From the NCBI GenBank assembly GCA_903959905.1, contig CAJBYO010000063.1:1-64000 (forward strand): a stretch of DNA of 64,000 nt. The letters run 5' to 3'. How positions within the stretch are numbered: position 1 is the stretch's first letter; every line of letters begins with the position of its first letter. The DNA comes from an uncultured Bacteroidales bacterium (lineage in GTDB: Bacteria; Bacteroidota; Bacteroidia; Bacteroidales; FEN-979). This document shows positions 1 through 8,078 of the stretch, piece by piece. The notes below the pieces were generated by a model. It searched no databases and was not told the origin of the DNA. It was given only the letters and a program-made list of their open reading frames with translations. A program made the position numbers and the translations under genes.

Positions 1-1
1 C

Positions 2-127
2 TCCGGCCAGTTCAAGACTATGTTCGCTGCCGAGAACTTTGCCATACTGAGATCCATTATCGAAACAGCCATCAAAAACAAACAAGATGTGCTGCAAGCC
101 CTCAATGTAATCGCGCATTATAAATAG
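2..127 (+). CDS. C-terminal fragment of an IS66-like transposase (cut by window edge)
   Basis: An open frame enters from the left edge and stops with TAG at 125-127, giving about 41 residues. The stretch FAILRSIIETAIKNKQDVLQ resembles the C-terminal tail of IS66-type DDE transposases, where a FAxLRSVIxT segment is followed by a short helix. The catalytic part lies outside the window, so activity, the terminal inverted repeat and target duplication cannot be judged. The family call rests on this short tail only and could be wrong; another transposase class remains possible. No inverted repeat is obvious between the stop and the next promoter. Confidence 0.45.
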   Translation, partial: SGQFKTMFAAENFAILRSIIETAIKNKQDVLQALNVIAHYK

Positions 128-216
128 GACTGATTAGTTACTATCACGATATATTTCCATTACAAACAGGAAATAATACTATTTTCCGGCGAAATATCCT
201 GTTTGGGTATTTTAGT

Positions 217-224
217 TACCTTTG
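217..224 (+). promoter_or_regulatory. Bacteroidota -7 box (TAnnTTTG) for the FNR-like regulator
   Basis: TACCTTTG matches the Bacteroidota -7 consensus exactly and lies 38 bases before the ATG at 263. No TTTG is found at the usual -33 spacing; a TTTG at 202-205 is too close. Confidence 0.5.
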
Positions 225-262
225 ATCAAATTAAAAATCGCTCTCTGTTATAACAAATACCT

Positions 263-964
263 ATGGAGCAGAATTGTCCCAATCCAAATCAACCATGCAA
301 AAACTGTGAGGTGAAGTCTCCCCTTTTCTGCTTTTTATCTAACGAGGAACTGGAACTGGTGGAGAAAAGCAGGATAACGGTCCTTTTCAAACGGGGAGAA
401 ACCATTAGGAAGCAAGGGACTTTCATGTCACATGTGATCTCAGTAAACAGTGGGCTTGCAAAATTATACCTGGAAGGGTTTGAGCAGCGGAACGCCATCA
501 TCAGGGTCGTAAAACCTACAAACTTTATCGGAGGACCGGGAATCTATCTTGACCAGCGCCATCATTACACTGTCACAGCATTAACTGACACCTCTGTTTG
601 CTTCATAGACATCGCTATATTCCGCGATATAATTGAAACAAACAGAGTCTTTGCCAATGAATTCATGAAGGACTTCAGCAAGAATATCCTCGCTGTTTAC
701 AACCGTTTGCTTTTTCTAACACAGAAACAGATGCCTGGCCGGATGGCAGACACGTTGATTTACCTGTTTGAAGAGATTTTTGAGTCTGACAGGTTTACCA
801 TGGTTCTCTCTAGGCAGGATATCTCCGAATTATCAGGGATGTCAAAAGACAGCGCAGTGAAGATTCTGCGTGAATTTCAGAATGACGGAATCATTCACCT
901 CACAGAAAATGAAATGGTGCTGGTAAATTCTGAAAAGCTCCACCATATCAGCAAAACCGGGTAA
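263..964 (+). CDS. Crp/Fnr family transcriptional regulator with FNR-type cysteines
   Basis: A 233-residue Crp/Fnr regulator: a cyclic-nucleotide-binding-like beta barrel (about 24-130), a dimerisation helix (about 131-155) and a C-terminal winged helix-turn-helix (about 180-230, motif SRQDISELSGMSKDSAVKIL). Cysteines at residues 5, 12, 15 and 23 and a further one at 113 (TDTSVCFID) resemble the cluster ligands of E. coli FNR: an N-terminal group plus one cysteine on a barrel strand. This suggests an oxygen- or NO-labile [4Fe-4S] cluster, by inference. The recognition helix has D-x-x-V-K where FNR has E-x-x-S-R, so its DNA site should differ. It is monocistronic, convergent with the BtuG-like gene, and has its own -7 box. 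Targets are unknown. Confidence 0.85.
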   Translation: MEQNCPNPNQPCKNCEVKSPLFCFLSNEELELVEKSRITVLFKRGETIRKQGTFMSHVISVNSGLAKLYLEGFEQRNAIIRVVKPTNFIGGPGIYLDQRHHYTVTALTDTSVCFIDIAIFRDIIETNRVFANEFMKDFSKNILAVYNRLLFLTQKQMPGRMADTLIYLFEEIFESDRFTMVLSRQDISELSGMSKDSAVKILREFQNDGIIHLTENEMVLVNSEKLHHISKTG

Positions 965-985
965 TTTTTCCTGGATTTCTGCCGC

Positions 986-2065
986 CTATCTGAACAACAC
1001 CCCGTTTGGCGCCACCCCGGTAACATATTCCCTTATCAGGGTTCCCTGCGATGAGTATTTACAAAGTTTGCCCGGTGTGGTAAAATCTGTTGCATCAAGT
1101 CCGTAAATCTCTCCGTCGGCTGGATTGACATTAAAACCGTAAAAATACTTTGTCCCGTCAACCAGCGGATCAGCAGGAACGGAAGCTGCATTAATATTCA
1201 TGGCATAGATACCTGAAAAGCCAAAGCCACCCCCATAATAAACAATCGAACCGTCTTTGCTGATATCAATGTGCTGCGGATGTCTCGTTGCTGAGATAAT
1301 ATATTCGCCGGTCTTCTGAAAATTGGCTCCCGACAGTTTAACAATCTTTGAAGGAGTTTCCAGGATGATATTGAATGATCCGTCGTATTTGATGTAACCG
1401 TAACAAACGATCCAGATATCATTGTTCCTGTCAGTCACCATCTCCTTCGGATTATCGCCAACGACAACCGTTTTAACGACACTGCCCGAAGCAGGGTCAA
1501 TCACCGAAACGGTGGAATCAACATCGTAGGCACCTCCATTGCAAACAAGGACCATCCCGTTGGCAACCATTGCCTGTTCGGGTCCGGTTCCCACATCAAT
1601 GGTTTTCAGGATCGCGTTGGTGTTAAGGTCAACAACTTTAACAACCCCGGTCTCTCCCCATTGCGTCACATAGCCTTTGTTATTATAGGAGGTCATATAC
1701 CTTGGTGAACTAAGCCCGGTGATGATCCCTGTACTTTTAAAATCATTTGCACTGACAACCTCAACGGTATCTGAAAGGTTTAATATCATATACATTTTCC
1801 CGCCTGCCGCGTGCATTGATTGCAGCAATTGCCCGAGCGGGTGTCCGTTCACTGCCGAGAAAATTGAATTCCGCACACTGTCGCCTGCGAAATCATAAAA
1901 GCTTACCGAGGCATTCGCCTGGCCGAAGGTTCCCTCATTTGCAACAAAAGCCCCGTTTGAATAAGGGCCTGCGGGGGTATACACTACATTGTCTTCTTTT
2001 TTGCATCCCTGTATGATTGCAACCAATAATAAGGCACAGGCAAAGGTGTTCAGTTTAATGTTCAT
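986..2065 (-). CDS. BtuG-like surface beta-propeller lipoprotein (YncE/DUF5074 type), cobalamin-riboswitch controlled
   Basis: A 359-residue lipoprotein: signal peptide with lipobox IQGC (Cys 21), then repeated blades of YncE/DUF5074 type (for example TVEVVSANDF, GVVKVVDLNTNAILKTIDVG and STVSVIDPASGSVVKTVVVG), which fold as a beta propeller. In Bacteroides the propeller lipoprotein BtuG sits on the outer face of the BtuB receptor and binds vitamin B12 very tightly. The fold, the lipoprotein signal and the cobalamin riboswitch directly upstream all support a B12-capturing role here. Unlike the Bacteroides loci, no btuB-like receptor gene follows: the next gene is the convergent regulator ending at 964. 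Its partner receptor is presumably encoded elsewhere. Cobalamin binding itself is inferred. Confidence 0.78.
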   Translation of the reverse strand: MNIKLNTFACALLLVAIIQGCKKEDNVVYTPAGPYSNGAFVANEGTFGQANASVSFYDFAGDSVRNSIFSAVNGHPLGQLLQSMHAAGGKMYMILNLSDTVEVVSANDFKSTGIITGLSSPRYMTSYNNKGYVTQWGETGVVKVVDLNTNAILKTIDVGTGPEQAMVANGMVLVCNGGAYDVDSTVSVIDPASGSVVKTVVVGDNPKEMVTDRNNDIWIVCYGYIKYDGSFNIILETPSKIVKLSGANFQKTGEYIISATRHPQHIDISKDGSIVYYGGGFGFSGIYAMNINAASVPADPLVDGTKYFYGFNVNPADGEIYGLDATDFTTPGKLCKYSSQGTLIREYVTGVAPNGVLFR

Positions 2066-2117
2066 GATGATGAATTAGAATAATTATTCTTCGCTTTTCT
2101 CCCGAAAGCTATGAAAT

Positions 2118-2266
2118 TAGCAGGTGGCAGGTCTTCTGGCTTGCTCTGTTACCCGAAGTCTTCCCATCCGGCAAAATGCGGATAGTGACATTAAGAGGTC
2201 GGAAACGTTTAAAAGAGCTTACAGCTGCGGGAACAGTTCCGGATTTGCACCGGATTCCCTTTTCAC
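2118..2266 (-). promoter_or_regulatory. Cobalamin (adenosylcobalamin-type) riboswitch
   Basis: Read on the minus strand, positions 2259-2239 carry the conserved GGGAATCCGGTGCAAATCCGG element, followed by an ACTGTTCCCGCAGCTGTAA segment. Positions 2140-2126 carry the B12 box GCCAGAAGACCTGCC. These are the hallmark conserved blocks of the cobalamin riboswitch in the right order and spacing. It lies about 50 bases upstream of the BtuG-like start codon at 2065, so B12 should repress that gene, most likely by blocking translation or terminating transcription. Confidence 0.95.
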
Positions 2267-2311
2267 AATAACTGAAGAATTTCAGTCATTGAACCATCAG
2301 CAAAAACGTGG

Positions 2312-2319
2312 CAAAAGTA
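2312..2319 (-). promoter_or_regulatory. -7 box upstream of the cobalamin riboswitch
   Basis: TACTTTTG on the minus strand matches TAnnTTTG and is placed to start transcription near 2305, just before the riboswitch. It sits in the gap after the RNase Z stop codon at 2340. Confidence 0.5.
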
Positions 2320-2339
2320 TTAAATAAAATGAAATGTGC

Positions 2340-3128
2340 TTAAATATTTATACAGATTCCCTCTTCCGCAGGGTAAGTTTCAGGAAAAACGCTTCGTGCT
2401 TCAGCAAGCAGAGGGCCGATATCCTCATACCGTGCGGAGAAGTGTCCGATCAGCAGTTTCTTTACTCCTGCCAGCGATGCGATGGTTGCAGCTTCCATCG
2501 CAGTGGAATGCAGTTTATCTGCCGCTGCATGGGCAAGATCCTGCATAAATGTTGCCTCATGGTAAAGAAGGCCTGCCTCCCTGACAAATGGGATGATTGC
2601 CTCCGAATAGCCCGTATCGCTGCAGTAGGCATACGACCGGGCTTCCGCTATCCTGCGTGGCGGTTTTTGCTCACGGAACATAAAACCACATGTAGGGATG
2701 CTATGTCTGAGCGGAAAACTGTGCACCGTCAATCTTTCCTGTTCAAGAATCAGATCGTGCTGATCCATCCGGAGGGCATGAAAGATGAGCGGATACACCA
2801 GTGTTGTCTGCGACACTTCCATCTGCAGCCGGATGATGTCCTGCAACATGGATGGTGCGTAAAGATGCAGTTCCTCCCTCCTGCCCAGCAGATGCATCGA
2901 ATTAAGCAAACCGATCAGTCCGAAAAAATGATCACCGTGCAAATGACTGATGAAGATATGTTTGATCCGTTGGAAGGATATATGGTATTTCCGTAGCTGA
3001 AACTGGGTACCTTCTCCGCAATCTATTAAAAAGAAGCGCTCATTTGCATTGAGCAAATGAGCGCTTAGGTTTCTGTTGTTGGCCGGGATGGCAGCATTGC
3101 TTCCCAGCACCGTCAACGAGAAGTTCAT
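2340..3128 (-). CDS. rnz: Ribonuclease Z (tRNA 3' processing endonuclease), internally short
   Basis: RNase Z cleaves tRNA precursors 3' of the discriminator base. The protein has the metallo-beta-lactamase signature SHLHGDH (His 62, His 64, Asp 66, His 67), the early LGSNAAIPANNRN motif, the YAYCSDTGYSE segment with the metal-bridging Asp, HEATF, and the C-terminal GHFSARY histidine. At 262 residues it is shorter than the usual 300-310. The missing part lies between PPRRI and RSYAYCSD, where other members have about 45-50 further residues; all metal ligands are kept. The start codon is 6 bases past the S1 stop, so it is probably cotranscribed with S1. Function is well supported; the effect of the deletion is unknown. 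Confidence 0.9.
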   Translation of the reverse strand: MNFSLTVLGSNAAIPANNRNLSAHLLNANERFFLIDCGEGTQFQLRKYHISFQRIKHIFISHLHGDHFFGLIGLLNSMHLLGRREELHLYAPSMLQDIIRLQMEVSQTTLVYPLIFHALRMDQHDLILEQERLTVHSFPLRHSIPTCGFMFREQKPPRRIAEARSYAYCSDTGYSEAIIPFVREAGLLYHEATFMQDLAHAAADKLHSTAMEAATIASLAGVKKLLIGHFSARYEDIGPLLAEARSVFPETYPAEEGICINI

Positions 3129-3134
3129 GTGATA

Positions 3135-5336
3135 CTATTCTTCAGCTGGTGCTTCGGTGGAAGCTTCAGCTTCAGCTTCTGGTTGAACTTCCTCTCTGGC
3201 AGATTTGGCATCGCGGGCCAGGTTTTCGGCCTTCACCATATCAGCTTTAAGGTTTGCCAGTGCGTCGATATCGCCAAGGGTTGTTTTCTCGAGGTTATCC
3301 TTGAGTTTTTTAACCGCTTTTTTGGTATCGCTTTCCTTTTTGAGGCCAACTTTCGCATCTTTGTTCTTTTCAGCGTTTACAGCATCCTGGTGGATTTTGC
3401 TATGGCTGAGGAAGATCCTCTTGTTCTCTTTTGAAAACTCAATGACCTTGAAGTCCATGGCTTCTTCTTCCTTTGCCATGGTGTTATCTTCCTTCCCAAG
3501 ATGGCGAAGCGGCGCAAAGCCTTCAACTCCATATGGCAAGGCAACAACAGCGCCTTTATCATTCAGGCTGACAATGGTACCAAGGTGAACTGATCCGACG
3601 GCAAAAACGTTTTCAAAAACATCCCAGGGATTCTCTTCCAGTTGTTTGTGACCCAGGCTCAGCCTGCGGTTTTCAACATCAACATCCAGAACCATCACCT
3701 CAATGCGCTCACCAATTTTGGTAAATTCGGCAGGGTGCTTGATTTTTTTGGACCAGCTGAGGTCGGAAATATGGATAAGGCCGTCAACGCCCTCTTCCAG
3801 CTCAACAAAAATACCGAAATTGGTAAAGTTGCGAACGGTGGCAGTGTGTTTTGAACGGAGCAGGTATTTGTCCCTGATGTTGGCCCATGGGTCTGGAATA
3901 AGTTGTTTGATACCCATTGACATTTTGCGTTCTTCACGGTCAAGGGTCAGGATAACGGCTTCCACTTCCTGTCCTACCTTGAGGAAATCGTGGGCAGTAC
4001 GGAGGTGCTGTGACCATGACATTTCGGAAACGTGAATGAGTCCTTCAACGCCTGTTGTGATCTCAACAAATGCACCGTAATCAGCGATGACAACAACTTT
4101 ACCTTTCACTTTGTCGCCGATTTTAAGTTCCTGATCCAGTGAATCCCATGGGTGCGGGGTCAGCTGCTTGAGACCAAGAGCGATACGTTTTTTGTTTTCA
4201 TCAAAGTCAAGGATAACGACCTTGATTTTCTGATCAAGTTTAACGATCTCTTCCGGATGGTTGATACGGCCCCAGCTGAGGTCGGTAATGTGAATAAGGC
4301 CGTCAACACCGCCAAGGTCAACAAATACACCGTAGCTGGTAATGTTTTTAACAGTTCCTTCAAGGATCTGTCCTTTTTCAAGTTTCTTGATGATCTCTGC
4401 CTTCTGAGCTTCGAGTTCGTCTTCAATAAGGGCCTTGTGAGAAACCACCACATTCTTGTATTCGTGATTGATCTTCACAACTTTGAACTCCATTACTTTG
4501 TCAACAAACACATCATAGTCACGGATCGGCTTGACATCAATCTGCGAACCGGGGAGGAACGCTTCAATACCGAAGATATCAACGATAAGACCACCCTTGG
4601 TGCGGGATTTCACATAACCCTTGATAATTTCCTGCTTTTCGTATGCGTCATTGATACGCTCCCAGGATTTGAGGATACGTGCTTTTTTATGTGACAGCAG
4701 TAACTGACCACTTGTATCTTCCTGGTTTTCAATATAAACTTCTACTTTATCACCAATCTTCAGTTCAGGATTGTAACGAAATTCGTTCATCTGAATCACA
4801 CCGTCACTTTTGAAGCCGATGTTAACAATGACTTCACGGTTGGTCATGGCGACCACTGTACCTTCAATCACTTCGTGATCCTGGATGGCCCGGAGCGTCT
4901 GGTCATAGGCATCCTCCAGTTTGGTGCGCTCCTCATTGGAGTAGATTTCATGTTTTTTCCCGATAGCATCCCAGTCAAAATCAGCCGGGGCAACAGGTGC
5001 AACATGCATTTTTCTTTCTGGTTTGGCAGCAACTTCAGCAACCGGTGCAACAACTACTTCTGCAACAGGTTCTGCAACTACTTCTGCGACAGGTTCTGCA
5101 ACTACTTCTGCAACTGGTTCAGCAACCACTTCGGCTACAGGTTCTGCAGCAATTTCTGCAACAGGTTCAGCAGCCACTTCGGCTTCAGGTTCTGCAACCA
5201 CTTCGGCTACAGGTTCTGCAACTTGTTCTTCAACAACTTCATCCGCAACAGGAGCTACGGTTTCAGCATTCAAATTTTGTTCAACAATGGGTTCAGCATT
5301 CTGCTCCATGTTCTCATTCGTTTCTTCAGGAGTCAT
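3135..5336 (-). CDS. rpsA: 30S ribosomal protein S1 with a repetitive acidic N-terminal tail
   Basis: A 733-residue S1 protein with six S1 (OB-fold RNA-binding) domains starting near residue 158; characteristic cores include GVFVDLGGVDGLIHITDLSW and GIFVELEEGVDGLIHISDLS. S1 recruits mRNA to the 30S subunit, which matters in Bacteroidota because Shine-Dalgarno sequences are weak. Residues about 39-104 are an octapeptide repeat of AEPVAEVV type, giving an acidic, proline-containing and probably disordered tail. The C-terminus is lysine- then glutamate-rich. It leads a unit with rnz and has a well-formed promoter upstream (-33 and -7 boxes at the right spacing). The start ATG at 5336 opens the acidic N-terminus. 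Confidence 0.96.
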   Translation of the reverse strand: MTPEETNENMEQNAEPIVEQNLNAETVAPVADEVVEEQVAEPVAEVVAEPEAEVAAEPVAEIAAEPVAEVVAEPVAEVVAEPVAEVVAEPVAEVVVAPVAEVAAKPERKMHVAPVAPADFDWDAIGKKHEIYSNEERTKLEDAYDQTLRAIQDHEVIEGTVVAMTNREVIVNIGFKSDGVIQMNEFRYNPELKIGDKVEVYIENQEDTSGQLLLSHKKARILKSWERINDAYEKQEIIKGYVKSRTKGGLIVDIFGIEAFLPGSQIDVKPIRDYDVFVDKVMEFKVVKINHEYKNVVVSHKALIEDELEAQKAEIIKKLEKGQILEGTVKNITSYGVFVDLGGVDGLIHITDLSWGRINHPEEIVKLDQKIKVVILDFDENKKRIALGLKQLTPHPWDSLDQELKIGDKVKGKVVVIADYGAFVEITTGVEGLIHVSEMSWSQHLRTAHDFLKVGQEVEAVILTLDREERKMSMGIKQLIPDPWANIRDKYLLRSKHTATVRNFTNFGIFVELEEGVDGLIHISDLSWSKKIKHPAEFTKIGERIEVMVLDVDVENRRLSLGHKQLEENPWDVFENVFAVGSVHLGTIVSLNDKGAVVALPYGVEGFAPLRHLGKEDNTMAKEEEAMDFKVIEFSKENKRIFLSHSKIHQDAVNAEKNKDAKVGLKKESDTKKAVKKLKDNLEKTTLGDIDALANLKADMVKAENLARDAKSAREEVQPEAEAEASTEAPAEE
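5030..5232 (-). repeat. 24-bp tandem repeats inside the S1 coding region
   Basis: About eight to nine imperfect copies of a 24-bp unit encode the octapeptide AEPVAEVV and variants (for example AEPVAEIA, APVAEVAA). Because the unit is a multiple of three, copy-number change keeps the frame. Long open frames seen on the opposite strand here are by-products of the repeat composition. Confidence 0.85.
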
Positions 5337-5448
5337 TCATTTTTGCTTTGTGGCAGTGCGAAGGCACTGGCCGGGTTTAACATTTAATTAACTGACAGGG
5401 TTTTAAATAAAGAACGGTTTACATTTCCAACCCTTTGAAAATGGGGTG

Positions 5449-5480
5449 CAAAGATAGGGATAAGTATTTGATTTTCCAAA
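5449..5480 (-). promoter_or_regulatory. S1 promoter with -33 and -7 boxes
   Basis: On the minus strand TTTG (5480-5477) is followed after 20 bases by TATCTTTG (5456-5449), a full match to the Bacteroidota -33/-7 promoter. It leaves a leader of about 105 bases before the S1 ATG. Confidence 0.75.
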
Positions 5481-5526
5481 GAAAAACTGCTGTTTCGCGG
5501 TGCCAGGTAAGGTCCCCTCAATTCAC

Positions 5527-5534
5527 TATCTTTG
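5527..5534 (+). promoter_or_regulatory. -7 box for the lipoprotein gene at 5596
   Basis: TATCTTTG matches TAnnTTTG and lies 61 bases before the chosen ATG. It shows that the open frame beginning at 5500 cannot be used in full from this promoter, supporting the start at 5596. Confidence 0.5.
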
Positions 5535-5595
5535 CCGTGTGGCATCAACACCGAAACGAGTTTTCTTATCAACCTGTTCTGACACTTCAAAAGTA

Positions 5596-6834
5596 ATGAC
5601 AAAACATCTATCTAAAATATTGTTTCTGATCGCCTTATGTATCTCCGTCATATCCTGTAAGAAGCATGAAACCGACCCGTCGCCCCAGGCACCATGGCTG
5701 ATGACGGTCAATTTCACCGACGAATTCATCAATCCGAAACTGAAGGCTATCGTTTTCATATCCGATTCCCGTGGGGTATCACTGGCAGATACCTTGGTGA
5801 GCGGAAACCCGAGGATCGTCATGCAGGGCAAGGCAGCAATTTCCCTGCCGCTGCAGGTCACCATCGCCAAATGGGAGCCGGACATGCATAATTTCCTTGT
5901 ATCGGTAAATACCTATCTGAATGTTTATCCTTCGGAATGGACAATTCGCGGCAACCGGCCTGTTTCAGACGGGGATGCAACCGTAACCCTGGCAAATATA
6001 CCTGCTCATTCAGGGCCTATTTTGTATTCAACCTCCGGATACTCCAACCTGACCTTTATCACTTCAAATTCCAAAAATCCAGTTTACAGGACACCTGACG
6101 ATTTGTATATCAGGTTAATCACCCAGGGCGGGCAACTTTACAAATGGGAACACGGCGTGATCGCCGGAAACACGTATGAGACAGACCTCTCATCAATGGG
6201 ACAATCACAACTCCGGGCGGTCACATTTCCTTTCCAGGCACAGGATTTTAAAGCAATTGTTGAAGGAAACAGAGACACCAGTGATATTTCTGCGCTATCC
6301 CAGGTAACAGACGAACAAATAGGCGACGGCACGGCTGTCAATTCAGTCATGCTCGGTTTTCCGGCGAACGTTTTCCAGAATTTCCATACATACATTGAAC
6401 TGATTGAATCATGGGCCTCCCCCCTTACCTACTCGTATTCAAAGGAAGGGCAGATCCCGCAAGCGTTTATCAAAACCAATGCCATGATCAACCTCTTTCA
6501 GACAACCGGAAGCAGCGCCCGGTTTGCCGGAAGCGGTATTTATTCCGTATCAAAGGTCAGGTGGAACTTCCAGGATACAGCCAGGCTTGCCTTTGACTGG
6601 ATCGTGTATGGCCCCGACACCCTCAGCACTGTCAAATTGCCCCTGTTGCCCCCTTCCATGACGAGTATGTTCCCAACCCTTGCACCTGATTCTCTCAAGC
6701 TTTACCAGATTGAACTAATTCATTACCCGGCAATTAAATCCTGGAACGACTTCCTTGAAATGTCGTTCAGCCCATCCACTCCAGGCCGCATCAAAAGGTT
6801 TGAATCAAGCGCGGTGAGGATGCAGATTAATTGA
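5596..6834 (+). CDS. Bacteroidota lipoprotein of unknown function
   Basis: A 412-residue protein. The open frame extends upstream to 5500, but the ATG at 5596 is chosen because it opens a clean lipoprotein signal peptide (MTKHLSKILFLIALCISVISC, lipid-anchored Cys 21 followed by KK) and lies after the -7 box at 5527-5534. The mature part is beta-rich with no motif I recognise. An N-terminal stretch with DEFINPKLKAIVFISDSRG and a carboxypeptidase-like TVTLANIPAH segment suggest Ig-like or prealbumin-like modules, but this is only an impression. It is divergent from rpsA and followed closely by ychF. A surface or periplasmic location is likely. Confidence 0.75.
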   Translation: MTKHLSKILFLIALCISVISCKKHETDPSPQAPWLMTVNFTDEFINPKLKAIVFISDSRGVSLADTLVSGNPRIVMQGKAAISLPLQVTIAKWEPDMHNFLVSVNTYLNVYPSEWTIRGNRPVSDGDATVTLANIPAHSGPILYSTSGYSNLTFITSNSKNPVYRTPDDLYIRLITQGGQLYKWEHGVIAGNTYETDLSSMGQSQLRAVTFPFQAQDFKAIVEGNRDTSDISALSQVTDEQIGDGTAVNSVMLGFPANVFQNFHTYIELIESWASPLTYSYSKEGQIPQAFIKTNAMINLFQTTGSSARFAGSGIYSVSKVRWNFQDTARLAFDWIVYGPDTLSTVKLPLLPPSMTSMFPTLAPDSLKLYQIELIHYPAIKSWNDFLEMSFSPSTPGRIKRFESSAVRMQIN

Positions 6835-6879
6835 CGCCCCGAAATTATTTCATAACTTCGCAGCCAAAATTATAGCAAT

Positions 6880-7971
6880 ATGCCTTTAAAATGTGGTATC
6901 ATCGGACTCTCCGGGTCCGGAAAAACAACCTTATTCAACTGTATCTCAAACAACCGCGCTGAAACCCACTCAGCAACTTTTGCAGGTACAAAATCAAACC
7001 TTGGCGTGATGAATGTGCCCGATGCACGGCTCACCGCCATTGATAAGATCATTAAATCAGTCAAGGTGATACAAACCACCATTGAAATGGTTGATATCCC
7101 TGGTCTTACGAAAGGGGGCAGCCAGAGTGAAGGCAATAAATTCCTGGCCGACATTCGCAATGTGGATGCACTGATCCATGTAATACGGTGCTTTGATGAT
7201 CCTCAGCTTCCCCATCTTGAAGGCTCCATCAATGCTGTTCGTGACCGGGAAATTGTTGACCTGGAACTGCAGATAAAGGACCTTGAGTCGGTTGACAAGA
7301 AGATCATCCGCATGGAAAAGTTACTCAAAGCAGGCGACAAAGATGCTAAACGCGGGCTGGAAGTGCTCCAGGTGCTGAAATTGCATCTTGAATCATTCCA
7401 GTCGGCACGGACCGCACCTGTTTCAGATGATGACCGGCGCTTCATGGACGATATGTTCCTCCTGAGCGACAAGCCTGTCATGTATGTTTGCAACGTAGAT
7501 GATGCATCTGCCACTTCCGGGAATGACTACTCATCCAGGTTCATTGAATCAATCAAAGACCAGGGTGCCGAGGTACTTGTCATAGCCGCCAGGATGGAAT
7601 CTGATATTGCCGAACTTGAAAGTGAAGAAGACCGTCTCGCTTTCCTGGCGGATGCAGGTTTGAGTGAACCTGGCGTTAACCGTCTTGTGCGTGCCGCCTT
7701 CCATCTCATTGACCTTCAATGCTTCTTTACTGCCGGCCCGAAAGAGATTCGTGCCTGGACCATCAAAAAAGGCATGACCGCCCCACAGGCCGCCGGTGTA
7801 ATTCACAGCGACCTTGAACGCGGATTTATACGCGCCGAGGTGATGAAATACGACGACTTCATGCATTACGGTTCAGAACATGCCTGCAAGGAGCATGGGA
7901 AACTGATGATTGAAGGTAAGAATTACGTTGTTGGTGACGGTGACATTTTGCATATCAGGTTTAATGTGTAG
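6880..7971 (+). CDS. ychF: YchF (OLA1-type) ribosome-associated ATPase
   Basis: A 363-residue member of the Obg-like YchF family, which binds ATP rather than GTP and associates with ribosomes. Visible are the P-loop GLSGSGKTTLFN near the N-terminus, the family-typical NVPDARL segment, the G3 motif DIPGLTKGGSQSEG, a central coiled-coil helical region (about 120-170), and a C-terminal TGS domain (FFTAGPKEIRAWTIKKGMTA to YVVGDGDILHIRF). Length and order match the family. It follows the unknown lipoprotein after 45 bases. A near-consensus box TAACTTCG at 6853-6860 may start its own transcript. Confidence 0.95.
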   Translation: MPLKCGIIGLSGSGKTTLFNCISNNRAETHSATFAGTKSNLGVMNVPDARLTAIDKIIKSVKVIQTTIEMVDIPGLTKGGSQSEGNKFLADIRNVDALIHVIRCFDDPQLPHLEGSINAVRDREIVDLELQIKDLESVDKKIIRMEKLLKAGDKDAKRGLEVLQVLKLHLESFQSARTAPVSDDDRRFMDDMFLLSDKPVMYVCNVDDASATSGNDYSSRFIESIKDQGAEVLVIAARMESDIAELESEEDRLAFLADAGLSEPGVNRLVRAAFHLIDLQCFFTAGPKEIRAWTIKKGMTAPQAAGVIHSDLERGFIRAEVMKYDDFMHYGSEHACKEHGKLMIEGKNYVVGDGDILHIRFNV

Positions 7972-7982
7972 GTGCAATAGTA

Positions 7983-8068
7983 ATTGAAAATTGAAAATTG
8001 AAAATTGCAAAAACGGCACGGTTACTAATCACAAATTCGTCATTCGCATATCCGTCATTCGCATATTA
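7983..8068. repeat. Short direct repeats between ychF and hydE
   Basis: An 8-bp unit AATTGAAA is repeated three to four times at 7983-8008. After a gap come two copies of a segment containing GTCATTCGCATAT (about 8039-8066). Both tracts are intergenic and resemble the other short-period repeats in this window. Confidence 0.7.
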
Positions 8069-8078
8069 ATCTTTACAC

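Noticed and set aside
2124..2327. Plus-strand frame through the riboswitch
   Set aside because: The sequence is fully explained by the cobalamin riboswitch on the opposite strand.
4875..5391. Several long plus-strand frames across the S1 N-terminal region
   Set aside because: They are translations of the 24-bp repeat on the wrong strand (Ser/Ala/Thr, Gln/Leu or Cys/Asn-rich), with no family similarity and fully inside rpsA.
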